Of a stretch of DNA of 64,000 nucleotides, positions 49,438 through 58,173 are shown piece by piece. The notes below the pieces were generated by a model. The model ran no database searches and was not told the origin of the DNA. It was given only the letters and a program-made list of their open reading frames with translations. Every line of letters starts with the position of its first letter. Position 1 is the first letter of the stretch. The DNA comes from Diplonema papillatum. Its lineage: Eukaryota; Euglenozoa; Diplonemea; Diplonemida; Diplonemidae. The stretch spans positions 1-64,000 of the forward strand of contig JAPJBO010000754.1 of NCBI GenBank assembly GCA_030068145.1, written 5' to 3'. The translations under genes were made by a program, and so were the position numbers.

Positions 49438-51033
49438 TCATTTCGCGGTCGACGATACAAAACCGGCCAGCGTCGACTGCCTGTCCGATTTCTTTGTCGT
49501 GGATGCAGCGGAGTTCTGCATCTTCGCCGGTGGCTTTGCCTCGTTTCGTTCCTGAGACGCCGATTCGGTGCCGGACCTCGCCCTTTTCTTCGCCCCCGTC
49601 CTCTGGCCCCCGGGCTTGGTGCCTTTCGTCTTCTTGGTCTTCCCTTCCTCGCGGTCCGCACTCGGCTGTCGCCGCGGTGACGGCGACTTCAGTGCTCCGG
49701 CCTGCTTCGTCTGCACTTCCGCCAGTCGCTTGGTGAGGTCCTCGATCTGGCGCAGAGCCTCTTTCAGCTGCGCGCGCAGCTCCTCCATCACTGTTGCCTG
49801 GTGCGCCGGCTCTTTCCGTAGCAGTTCAAAAAACTCCGCCCAGGTGTATCTCTCCTGCTCCCATACTGAACCGACCTCTGCAGGGTCTCGTCTCTTCTCC
49901 GGTGCCGCTGCTTGCACCCACCTCTGTTCGGTCTCGGCGATCGGCCGGGCTGAGGAAACCTCGATGCGTGTCCCCCCGCCGGTAACACCGAAGACCCATG
50001 CGGGCGGTTCCGTTCCCCTCACCACAGCGAGCACCCTTCCTCTCTTCGGAATGACTTTGATTGCGGTCACCCCCTCCCATCCTGCCGTTCTCAGAAAGGC
50101 TTCAGCTTGGGCTGCCGTGGTCCGTTTTGCAAATCCGTAGACGTCCCACGGCATCCCGTTCCTTTTTGGCACGGCCTTCTCTCCCACCGCGGTCCGGACG
50201 CGTTCTTCGGCCTCCGGTGCCACCCGAAGCCCGAGCCCACGCCTGTTGGCCGCCAGCCTCCGAGCCTGCAGGCGCCTTGCCAGCTCCCTTGCCTCAGGGA
50301 GACGATCAGCCAGCCAGACGATCGGCCCTGCGTCCTTCTTATCGCGCACGAAAACACCGCGATGACCCGATGCAGCTTCGAGCTTCTTCCCCTGCTCGCC
50401 GGTGACACGCAAAAGTGCGCCGATAGATCGCGCCGGGTCCTCGGCTCTACCGCGTGTCTCAACACCGGTGATCCCGATGGCCCGGCCGTCAACGCCCGCC
50501 TCCCCTGCGAATCGCTGAAGGTAAGCTCGCAGGTTGCTAGTCGCCTCTTCCCACTCCCCCGGCGTTGTGTACTGCCGGGGAACATGCACAGACAGTCGAT
50601 GGGTGTCATCCCTCTCACGCGCGTCTGGCATTGGCGCTTCCCTCATCGTCAATAACGAACTGACCGGCTTTTCTCCCAGCTGGAAGAGGGTCCCCGTCGT
50701 CGTCTCAACCCGGGTTCCTCGCCTGATTACGACCGGGCTTGTGTGCCCCTTCAGGCCTGCCGGCTCTGGCACCGCGCCTAGCACCACCATCGCACATGCT
50801 CCTTTTCGCACGCCTTCACCGACGGCTTTCTTCGTCTCTGCACGACTCGCAATGGCAACGCCTGCGATACAACCTTGCAGCGCCTGCACGTCGACGACCG
50901 GCACGTCCCAGTCCTCACTTCGCAGCTCGGCATGCTGCTTGCTCCTCTTCGCTGGCACCCATTGCCAAGGGGCCTCCGCCTTTGTCTGCGTCGGCCGCAT
51001 TGTCTCATCAGAGTCAACGCGTTCCAGGACCAC
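49438..51033 (-). CDS. LINE ORF1
   Basis: The intact 531-residue frame has a first third without recognisable features and a middle region of alternating strands and helices (MPWDVYGFAKRTTAAQAEAF, then GWEGVTAIKVIPKRGR, reminiscent of an RNA-binding fold). A coiled-coil segment (MEELRAQLKEALRQIEDLTK) and a lysine/serine-rich tail end at STLAGFVSSTAK. Position 5' of ORF2 and this layout are typical of LINE ORF1 proteins, which bind the element's RNA. It contains no zinc knuckle. Confidence 0.75.
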   Translation of the reverse strand: MVLERVDSDETMRPTQTKAEAPWQWVPAKRSKQHAELRSEDWDVPVVDVQALQGCIAGVAIASRAETKKAVGEGVRKGACAMVVLGAVPEPAGLKGHTSPVVIRRGTRVETTTGTLFQLGEKPVSSLLTMREAPMPDARERDDTHRLSVHVPRQYTTPGEWEEATSNLRAYLQRFAGEAGVDGRAIGITGVETRGRAEDPARSIGALLRVTGEQGKKLEAASGHRGVFVRDKKDAGPIVWLADRLPEARELARRLQARRLAANRRGLGLRVAPEAEERVRTAVGEKAVPKRNGMPWDVYGFAKRTTAAQAEAFLRTAGWEGVTAIKVIPKRGRVLAVVRGTEPPAWVFGVTGGGTRIEVSSARPIAETEQRWVQAAAPEKRRDPAEVGSVWEQERYTWAEFFELLRKEPAHQATVMEELRAQLKEALRQIEDLTKRLAEVQTKQAGALKSPSPRRQPSADREEGKTKKTKGTKPGGQRTGAKKRARSGTESASQERNEAKPPAKMQNSAASTTKKSDRQSTLAGFVSSTAK

Positions 51034-51092
51034 CGCTCGGAGGTGCAGACATGTTGATAATCGTTTGTGTGATTTTCTTGTTTCCCAGTCCC

Positions 51093-51112
51093 TCTTCTTG
51101 TTGCATTAGTGG
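51093..51112. repeat. LINE 5' target-like direct repeat
   Basis: TCTTCTTGTTGCATTAGTGG. Beyond it (51115-51140, on the minus strand) lies GTGGTACTCATTTGCATGC, also found just upstream of the deleted copy at 21876-21895, so the sharing extends outside the repeat itself. Confidence 0.7.
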
Positions 51113-51249
51113 GGGAGACAAGGCATGCAAATGAGTACCACACTATGCCAGCTTTTCGCTACGTGACTCCAGAAGGGTCACTTTTTCCGCGCTTTCGGCG
51201 CGGCGCAACTCTAGTCGGTTGCAACTGTACTTGGAAGTTACTGACTATT

Positions 51250-51309
51250 TCATACCGTCTTCGGAAGAATATCGGATCAGTATAATTCGTTGTCATTTAC
51301 CCCCCCCTA
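51250..51309. repeat. Recurring element end, copy 3
   Basis: Inverted copy of 25129-25187, placed directly after the stop of YR element 2's last ORF (minus strand). It is therefore likely to be the 3' end of that element or of a carrier. Confidence 0.75.
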
Positions 51310-52990
51310 GACTTTACACCCGATGAGGCGGTTTTCCGCTGGGTGCGGGGACGCAAGCTTTCGGTGGCGGCTCTCGGCCGTGCTGTTGTCGTGGAAGACA
51401 TCCAGCGTCACCCACCCAGTCGTGACGTGTCGAGCCAGCAGGACGCCAAGAATCGCCGTCACCAGCTCGCGCCGCCGAATCGGCGTCGGAGGAGCCAGCC
51501 GATCCTTCCATCTCCAGCTCTCGCGAGCGAGGACGGTCCGTCGCGTCGGGTCCAGGACGACCACCCCACCCCCCCGGTCGGATGCGTCCGTCCAGACGTG
51601 CACTCGCCGCGCTGGGCGCCTGACTCTGCGGGGGGAAGCGTCCCCCAGCCAGCGATCACCAGCTTCCAGCTCCGCGAGCAGCTCCTGCGGGAGCTCCACG
51701 AGCGTGTCCCAGTCGCGGTAGGTGAGGCACCTGCCACTCACCAGTCGGCTCGCACGCAGCAGCCCGGGATACGCCGCCGCCGGGGACCTCATGACGTACA
51801 GTGCCCAGCGCAGGCACCCGATACGCTGTGCCAGGGCCCGGAAGGACGTCACGCGTTGCGGCTTGTTCGCGCGGCAGACTGCTGCCCATTCCCGCGGGAT
51901 CGCGATCGTCTTTGTAGCTAGGTCCAGATCCAGACCGTTGAAGGTACCGACTTGCGAGGGGCCTTGCGCCTTATCCTCCCGGATCTGGATCCTGGTGTCG
52001 GCAAGCACGGCCCTCAGGCTCCGCTCGTCCCGGACGACGTCGGACCTTGTCCAGCCCCCGTAGGCTATGTCGTCGTAGATCGCCAGACTGCGGCTTCCGA
52101 TGCCGGCCAGTCGGCGGACCCCCAGGGTCGTCAGCTGGGCGATCGCCGGCGCGCGCGCAATGCCCGGGACGGCTATCCGGAAGACGTAGTACGCGTTGGC
52201 CGCCCTAAACCCCAGGTAGTCCGCCAGCGCGTCGGACACCGGAAGCTGGTAGAAGTAGCCCAGCAGGTCTAGGGTCGCGAACCAAGCGTGGTCCAGGACG
52301 AAGCCCTCCACATCCCTGAGCGACGGGGTGATGGGGGACAGCGGTTGGGAGGTGCGGCTGTCAAAGGGCCTGCCATCGATCAGCAGACGGGTCTCTTCCT
52401 TCCCCTTTTTCGGGATTTTGAACACCTTCAGAGTGATCCGCGGCCTCTTTTCGACTCTCCTAACGACGCCACTCTGCAGCATCACCGCCAGGTCGGCCTC
52501 GGTGATGTCCGAGCTCGGTGGAGCGTGGTGCCTCTCGTGCGAGAGGAGCATGGGCTCTCGCGTCAGCTGGCGCAGGACGCGAATCTCGTCCTCCCACAGG
52601 CCTCGCTCGACCTTCCCGTAGTCGGCCTTTGTGACCGGCATGGTGTCGATGGGCCCGCGGGACGTTCTGTACACCGGGCTCGGTGCCTTCGTGTACGTCC
52701 TCGATGCCAGTTCCGATAGCGCCTCTTCCTGAGCCCGAACCCCTTCGACGTGCGTGCTCACGTCCCCGCGCAGCAGCCAGTCTTCCAAGGTCACCGCCCT
52801 GTCGAAGTCGGCCTCGCTCTGCTCGCCCATGTCGCCCCGTAACCGGCTTTCCCCCCATGCGAGCAGGCGGTCCAGATACCCGGCTGCCCCGGGATGGCGG
52901 CTGTTTGCCCAGTCCCGCAGGGGATGCGAGCTCTTCAGGTCCTGTGCGTACTCGGGGCAGAACGTGCTCGTCCTGGCCGCACCCTTCACC
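51307..52990 (-). CDS. YR element 2 reverse transcriptase and RNase H
   Basis: The real RT part starts near 52990, right after the YR stop. Motifs are TLKVFKIPKKGKEETRLL, IDGRPFDSRT, FATLDLLGYFYQLPV (motif A), GIARAPAIAQLTTLG (motif B) and LAIYDDIAYGG (motif C, YDD). RNase H has HVWTDASDRGGGVVV (Asp), IRRRELVTAILGVLL (Glu), LDVFHDNSTAESRH (Asp) and ends NRLIGCKV, giving an open frame of about 560 residues. The frame stays open N-terminally to 54267, but that section is the shadow of the YR gene. All catalytic residues I can see are intact. Confidence 0.85.
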
Positions 52991-53930
52991 TTGAGCACGC
53001 CATCAGGTCGCCGCTCACCGGCGTGTGGAGCAGCAGCGACGCGCGAGCCGTCCTCACGCTGTCCGGGGTCAGGCAGCCCCAGAGATAACGCTTCAACGTG
53101 TCCTTGGACTGGTGACGGGCCATGAGCAGGAGGTCCTCCCAGCCCGCCCCGCTTCTGGCCAGGTGCTGGAGCGCCCCTCTCTTCCAGCTGTGCTCTGCAC
53201 AAACCGGGAACAGCTTCCTCGCTTCCCGCAACAGCTTCCTCGTCGTGGCCTCGGTGAAGCGAGCCCCCCGCTGCACCCACCTGCTTACTCGCAGCGCCAC
53301 GCCCAGGGGGACCCGGTAAGTCACCTCTGACTCCCTCATACGTAGGCTCGCCTCCTTCGTGGTCCACCACGAAACTCGGAGCAGACCCGGCCCCACGATG
53401 ACCACGTCTGTCGGGGCCAGGGCCCGCAGGTCCGCCATCCGCAGCGCTCCCGCCCACGCCAGGCAGGCAGCCACCGTCACCTGCTCGTCGCCGCCCCTGA
53501 CCAGCCCCTCGACGAGGGTCCGTTGCTGCTCCAGCGTGATCGGGGGGGCATGCGCCGGCACTTCCCTGCGCTCGAGCCTGGCTTTGAGGATGGCCTTCTT
53601 CATGGCCGCCAGATCCCCCGACGGCACCCCGAGCTTCGCCCCCAGCACCTCGACGTACTTGCCGACGGAGGCCGTGCGCATCTCGCCGGTCCTCGGCCTG
53701 CCTCTCTGCCCCGGCACCCTCGCGACGTACGCTTCCAACTGCTCCTGTGTCATGCCCTTGCCGAGCATGGCGGTCGCGAACGCCTTGATTCTCAGCGCGG
53801 GGGGAGCCGCCTGCAACCCCGCCACGGCTGTGAACCGCGTCAGCGACGCCACGATCGACGCCCGCTGCGCCGTCGTCTTCTTCGAGGTCGCGCCGCCCTC
53901 GAAAACCGCGACCCGCCTCTCCCACGCGGC
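52986..53930 (-). CDS. YR element 2 tyrosine recombinase
   Basis: The reading frame (first methionine 53852; the open frame extends up to about 53930) has a core-binding domain (FATAMLGKGMTQEQLEAYVA, then LGAKLGVPSGDLAAMKKAIL). The catalytic domain has WAGALRMADLRAL (Arg), EHSWKRGALQHLA (H-x-x-R) and ARHQSKDTLKRYL (His, Tyr). All four catalytic positions are present. It ends SGDLMACSR and the RT frame takes over at once, so expression of RT probably needs a frameshift or re-initiation. Confidence 0.85.
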   Translation of the reverse strand, partial: AAWERRVAVFEGGATSKKTTAQRASIVASLTRFTAVAGLQAAPPALRIKAFATAMLGKGMTQEQLEAYVARVPGQRGRPRTGEMRTASVGKYVEVLGAKLGVPSGDLAAMKKAILKARLERREVPAHAPPITLEQQRTLVEGLVRGGDEQVTVAACLAWAGALRMADLRALAPTDVVIVGPGLLRVSWWTTKEASLRMRESEVTYRVPLGVALRVSRWVQRGARFTEATTRKLLREARKLFPVCAEHSWKRGALQHLARSGAGWEDLLLMARHQSKDTLKRYLWGCLTPDSVRTARASLLLHTPVSGDLMACSR

Positions 53931-53954
53931 AAACCCCCCTCTCTGGGAGGGGAG

Positions 53955-54419
53955 TCACCCGTTTTTTGTCCTGCGGGAGACGGGCCCGTGCGAGAAACGG
54001 CAGTCCACCCTTGTGCATCTGCCTGCTTTGAAATTGCGGCAGGCCGGCGCCTGACGCGGAGGGACCCCCCGAGCGCGGGGCGGAACCGACTTCGGCGCCG
54101 CCTTGAACTGCGCCGTGAACCGGCGCCGGGCCTGCCGCACTCACTCGGGCAGAAGTTCCACCCTCAGCACGTCGCGCATCACTAGCGCTGCGCTGGGGTC
54201 GCGGGTCTCGTACTCCGCGTTCTGCTCCTCGTAGGAGTGGAAGAGCCCCCCCAGGCGGAGGATCCACATTCGTTTCGGGGGACCGGATTCCCCGCGGCGC
54301 AGGCGGACGAGGTCACGGACCCGTTCCGTGACATCGTCCCGCCTGTCCTGCAGCTGTTGGTTCCCCTTGCTGTACAGCCCTAGTCCCCTAAGGCACTTTT
54401 CCCAAAAAGTTCGGACCAA
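53955..54419 (-). CDS. YR element 2 gag-like frames with a CCCH zinc finger
   Basis: Two consecutive frames, 54419-54141 (ending VMRDVLRVELLPE, TGA) and 54140-53955 (no ATG; starts after the stop), together form the region upstream of YR. The second contains ACRNFKAGRCTRVDCRFSH, a C-x7-C-x4-C-x3-H zinc finger, a type that binds RNA. Gag-like proteins often carry a nucleic-acid-binding finger. The TGA between the two halves may be a real boundary or damage. Confidence 0.5.
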
Positions 54420-54482
54420 AGGAATCGAACCGCGGCCTACGGGGGACCAGGCGGGTGCGGTAACCGCTAGACTATGTTGCCA
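54420..54482 (-). pseudogene. tRNA-like relic upstream of YR element 2
   Basis: On the minus strand, TAGTCTAGCGGTTACCG (A-box-like) and GGTTCGATTCC (perfect B-box pattern) occur with normal spacing and CACCCGCCTGGT between. The acceptor and T stems pair poorly. It resembles an Asp/Glu-type tRNA skeleton. It is either a relic or the host target next to the element. Confidence 0.45.
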
Positions 54483-55483
54483 AACCTCGGGCCAAAATTT
54501 GCTTTTAGCGCCTGATCAGTTGGGATTCTTATCGGAAAGTGCGAGGTCGTCATTTACTCGTTTTCAGTGTCCCAGGACGGCATTTCTGCCCTCTGGGAGC
54601 TTCTTTTGCCCGGTTTGCGAATAACTCAAAATGAGTCCAAAAGTATCACTCCGTAGTGAACAAGAAAAGTATCCGCCGTTTTTTGTAGCCCCTTTCACAC
54701 CGAGGATCGGTACTGAAGATCGTGTATCGAGCAAGCTTTTACCCTTATGCTCTACGCGAGATTTCTGTTCCCGCTGAGCTTGCCTTAGGACACCTGCGTT
54801 AATGTGTAACAGATGTGCCGCCCCAGCCAAACTCCCCACCTGACTGGTGTCTCCAAACGAGGATTCGCGAGCCGAAGCCCGTTTGTTGCTGGAAACGGAT
54901 AAGCTACGGATCCGAAGACCCTAACCCCACAAGGGAGCAGCTGCCGTCTTCCCATCATTGGATAAGTAAAGCGACAACAAGAGTAGTGGTATTTCATTGT
55001 TGCGGCCTCCCACCTATTCTACACCTCTCGTGCCACTGCACAAAGTCAGACTAGCGTCAAACTCAACAGGGTCTTCTTTCCCCGCTGACAGTTTCAAGTC
55101 CGTTCCCTTGACTGCTGCTTCGCCAGATAGTAGGTAGGGACAGAAGGAATCTCATTGGTCCATTCATGCGCGTCTTTAATTAGAAGACGAGGCATTTGGC
55201 TACCTTAGGGTTTTGAGGGTCGGTGGTTCGCTTCCCGCCGGAAATCGTTGTTTTGGGTTTTTGAAACAGCCCCAAAACCGATCTTTGTCCATCTGCACGC
55301 CAGATTTTGGTCGCCACGCGAGCTGATTGCTTGCCCATAATTGCCAGGGATAGCTCTTTCCATCCCAAAAATTCCAAAAATTTGGCCCAAAACGGGCTGC
55401 TTTTCAGACAAAAACCTGTGACACTTTCTTGTGGAATGAGTGGTATCCTTCAAGACCACGGGAAGTTGAACTTGAACCGAGAG
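54483..55483. other. No supported gene
   Basis: No repeat or coding segment recognised. This is the region 3' to the kinase gene and could contain its 3' UTR or a last exon. Confidence 0.4.
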
Positions 55484-58173
55484 CTACCCGTGAAGGTGTG
55501 TGTGAGCTTGTGTGTACGACCTGGTTCGTTTGCGGGATAAGAAACCCTGGGGGATAACACACTGCGTGTTTTCCCCGTGGAAGCAGAAAAATACAAAAAT
55601 GGCACACCTGCCCGGGCTGTAGTAACGTGACGGGTCCCCGTACCGCGGACAGTCTCGAGGAGACCTCGTCGGGGAGTCGTGGTGCTGGGTGACTTTCGGA
55701 GAGTAGCTACCGTTGCGTGCTGCTATTGCGGCTTGGCGGTCTCTCTGCAGCTTGAACAGCCTCTCCTTGAGATCCAAAGCTGACGTCCGGCCTTGAAGCT
55801 CTGTAGGCCGTGGCTTCGGTGGTGACTTCGTGCGCACGACACTTGATGAAGAGTTGCTCGAGGCGCGGTAGACCTCGGACGACGCACTCGACACCGAAAT
55901 ATGCCTGTTGTTGACGTCAGTTCCCGCGGAGTCTGACGACACAAGTAAACTGGCCTTCGGGCCAGCAGTCGCAGCCAAGCGCGCCCCGTGCGACTCGGAC
56001 CCAAGCGAAGCCTTCCTCCTGGCTGGCGTTGGATCAGGGCTTCCCCTCCTTTCGGCGTCATGAAACTGACTCGACGTGGAAGACATCGCCAAGTTCGCGG
56101 CGGACACGTCCAGGTGCATTGCAGACGGGTGCCGCCGGGGTTTCGAGCGGCTGTGGCTGTGCGCTGTCATCTCAGGGCTGGGGCTCAGCTCGGGGCTGTG
56201 GGACTCCGTCGACACCCCGTCGCCATCTAACGGAACGGTCGGCGGAGTGTCCCCCTTGGTGAAGATGCCGGGGACCCGGTTTTGGGTCAAGATGAACTCT
56301 TGGTAGTCCACATCGGGCAGCTTCCGAAGCAAGCTCTTCGTAATCGCGCTCGGACCCGGGCTTGTGCCGGACTGGTGGCTCTGCGTGGAGCGGCTCGACT
56401 CCCGGTCGACGCTTCTCGTGTGCCCTGCCGGGGCTGGCTCCCTTTCGCCGCTGGGAGCGGCGTGTGTTGACGTTGGGGGTTCCACGCGCTGAGCGTGCAC
56501 CGGAGAGCCCGGCCCCAGCTCGGTGTTCCTCGCGGCGGGCGGGTGCTCGGCGCCGACGACGCGCGTACCGGGGTTCGGCGCAAGGTCTTCGGCGTAGGGC
56601 GAGTCGAGACCCGCGGTCAGGTTCGACACCAGCCGCAGCAGCCGCGCCGAGTCCTCCCTCCAAGCCGGCAGGCTTGCCCGCGCACTTACCGCGTGGCTCT
56701 CCCCTGGCGTGCCCCCGTCGCCGCGGCTCTGGGCGCGGTACGCTTCGCTTGCTGAAGACACGGAGGTCCGCGAGCCTCCGCTGCCTTCGTTTCCCGTGCC
56801 GGCGGCCGACGCCCCCGGGCTCGCCTTCGGCGTCAGCGGCACGCCGTCAGCCGCGTCACTTCCGCCCGCCCGCGGCGAAGCGGGTTCGTTGGTTCCAAAG
56901 GCCCTCGGCGGCGGCGGTTCGCCGTCACGGGGATCGACCGGCGACAGCGGAGTCGTGCCGCACGGGGTGTACGGGCTCACGCTCACGAAGTCGACTTTGT
57001 CGGGCTCCTCGCTCTCGGACAGCAGGCCCGAGCTCTCGCCGGCGCCGGGCCTGCTGTCGGAGGCGTCCGCGGCGGGGCTCGGCCTCTTAGGCGGGGAGAC
57101 CCGCCTCGGCGAGTTGAGCGTGCGCGTCGCCTGCGGCTGCGCCCCGATATCGTCGGTGGGGCTCGTGACGAGCATGATCGGGTCGTCGTAGTCCGACCCG
57201 TTCGAATCCCCGGCCCCGGCGGATCCCCTCGAGCCGCCGGCGTCGTCCGCCGAAGACGGCGGCGCGCCGCCGCCGCCGCCGCCCAACGACACTCCCATGC
57301 GCCCCTCCCCTTGGTCCCTCCCCAGGTACCGGCTGGTCGCCGTCCGGTCGTGGGCCGACAGCGACCCCGCCTCGGACTCGGTCCCATCATCGCTCGCCGG
57401 GGCTTCCACACCGCCGGGATTCCCTTCCCCTTCCCCTTCCCCTTCCCCTTCCCCTTCCCGCCCGCCCAGCAGCAACAGGTGCTGGCAGGTCGACGTTCGG
57501 TTGTCGACGGGGATCGTCCCTTTTTCGGACGCGGCGTCGTCGCCTGCTCCAACAACACGGTCGGCGGCCCGCCCTTTCCCGGCGAGAGCGAGCCCGGAGA
57601 CCCCTTCGCCTTCGGTGCCCCCTGCCAGCCGAGAAGTGGCCCCGGGGGTTCCCGGGGAGGGGGGTGGTGCTGAGGGGGAGCTGAGGTAGAGGGCCGGCAG
57701 GGACAGGCTGCCGAGGGTGTCGCCGCCGCGCTGCGTGCGGAGGGTCGACTGGCAGCTGCTGCAGGGGGACGTCGTGTGCTTGGTGTCCGGGGACAGCGCG
57801 CCGAAGCCGCCGTCCGCGTGCCTCAACGGCAACGACGGGTCCGGCGGCGCGGCCGCGGCGGCGCCCGCCAGCAGCGGGGACGCCGTCACGGCCACCGTCG
57901 GCGGCGGCAGGTTCAGGCGACGGCCCGACGCGCTCAGCAGCTGCTGCTGCTGCTGCTGCTGGTGGTGGCTGCCGCTGCCCCCGATGGCGCGCAGCGCCGC
58001 GGTGTCGAAGCCCGCCGGCCGCCCGCCGCTGCCCCCGCCGCCGCCCCGCCGCGCGGTGCTGTCCGGCGTGTCCCTGGCCGACCCTGACAGCGGCGACGGC
58101 GTCCGCGAAGACGCCTCTCCGTCCGCTGTCGCAATGCTGCTGTGGGGCACAGGGACAAGCACGTTCATGCGGT
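55484..58173 (-). CDS. CaMKK-like kinase gene, long C-terminal exon
   Basis: The acceptor TCCATCCGCAG at 58174 joins exon 60359-60709 in phase (its last G plus AC gives Asp), then MNVLVPVPHSSIATADG and a tail of some 850 residues. The tail is very rich in Ser, Pro, Gly and Ala with acidic patches, a CAG/CTG-type Gln run (58 kb) and a GGAAGG microsatellite (GEGEGEG). Near the end it becomes less biased (DLKERLFKLQRDRQAAIAAR, a probable helix). At 55608 there is a candidate donor (GGGCAG then GTGTGC); otherwise the frame stops at 55484. The tail is probably disordered and regulatory. If the splice is wrong, this could be a separate gene starting at the methionine near 58168. Confidence 0.6.

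Larger units (their letters stand above)
43806..51112 (-). mobile_element. 7.3-kb LINE (APE-type non-LTR retrotransposon)
   Basis: On the minus strand the order is ORF1, then ORF2 with an OTU-like protease domain, APE endonuclease, reverse transcriptase, zinc motif and RNase H. The body (43826-51092) lies between two 20-base direct repeats, TCTTCTTGTTGCRTTAGTGG, at 43806-43825 and 51093-51112, differing at one base, which fit a target duplication. At least six frame changes within ORF2 show that this copy is dead. APE plus downstream RNase H is known in several LINE clades (for example I and Tad). The clade is not assigned. Confidence 0.85.
51310..54419 (-). mobile_element. YR retroelement 2 (gag-YR-RT/RNase H order)
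   Basis: Minus-strand order: short gag-like frames with a CCCH zinc finger, tyrosine recombinase, then RT and RNase H. The recurring end (51250-51309) follows the last ORF directly. The 5' limit is uncertain. YR and RT protein sequences are clearly different from those of element 1, so this is a separate lineage with the same gene order. Confidence 0.75.

Noticed and set aside
52990..54267. N-terminal 425 residues of the 986-residue ORF in YR element 2
   Set aside because: It is the out-of-frame shadow of the YR gene; Gly/Arg/Ala-rich without motifs.
54420..54482. Functional tRNA acting as primer-binding partner of YR element 2
   Set aside because: The stems pair poorly, and YR retroelements are not thought to use LTR-type tRNA priming.
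56362..57090. + strand ORFs opposite the kinase tail
   Set aside because: Arg/Ser/Pro-rich antisense of a GC-rich low-complexity exon; splice phase and paralogy support the minus strand.
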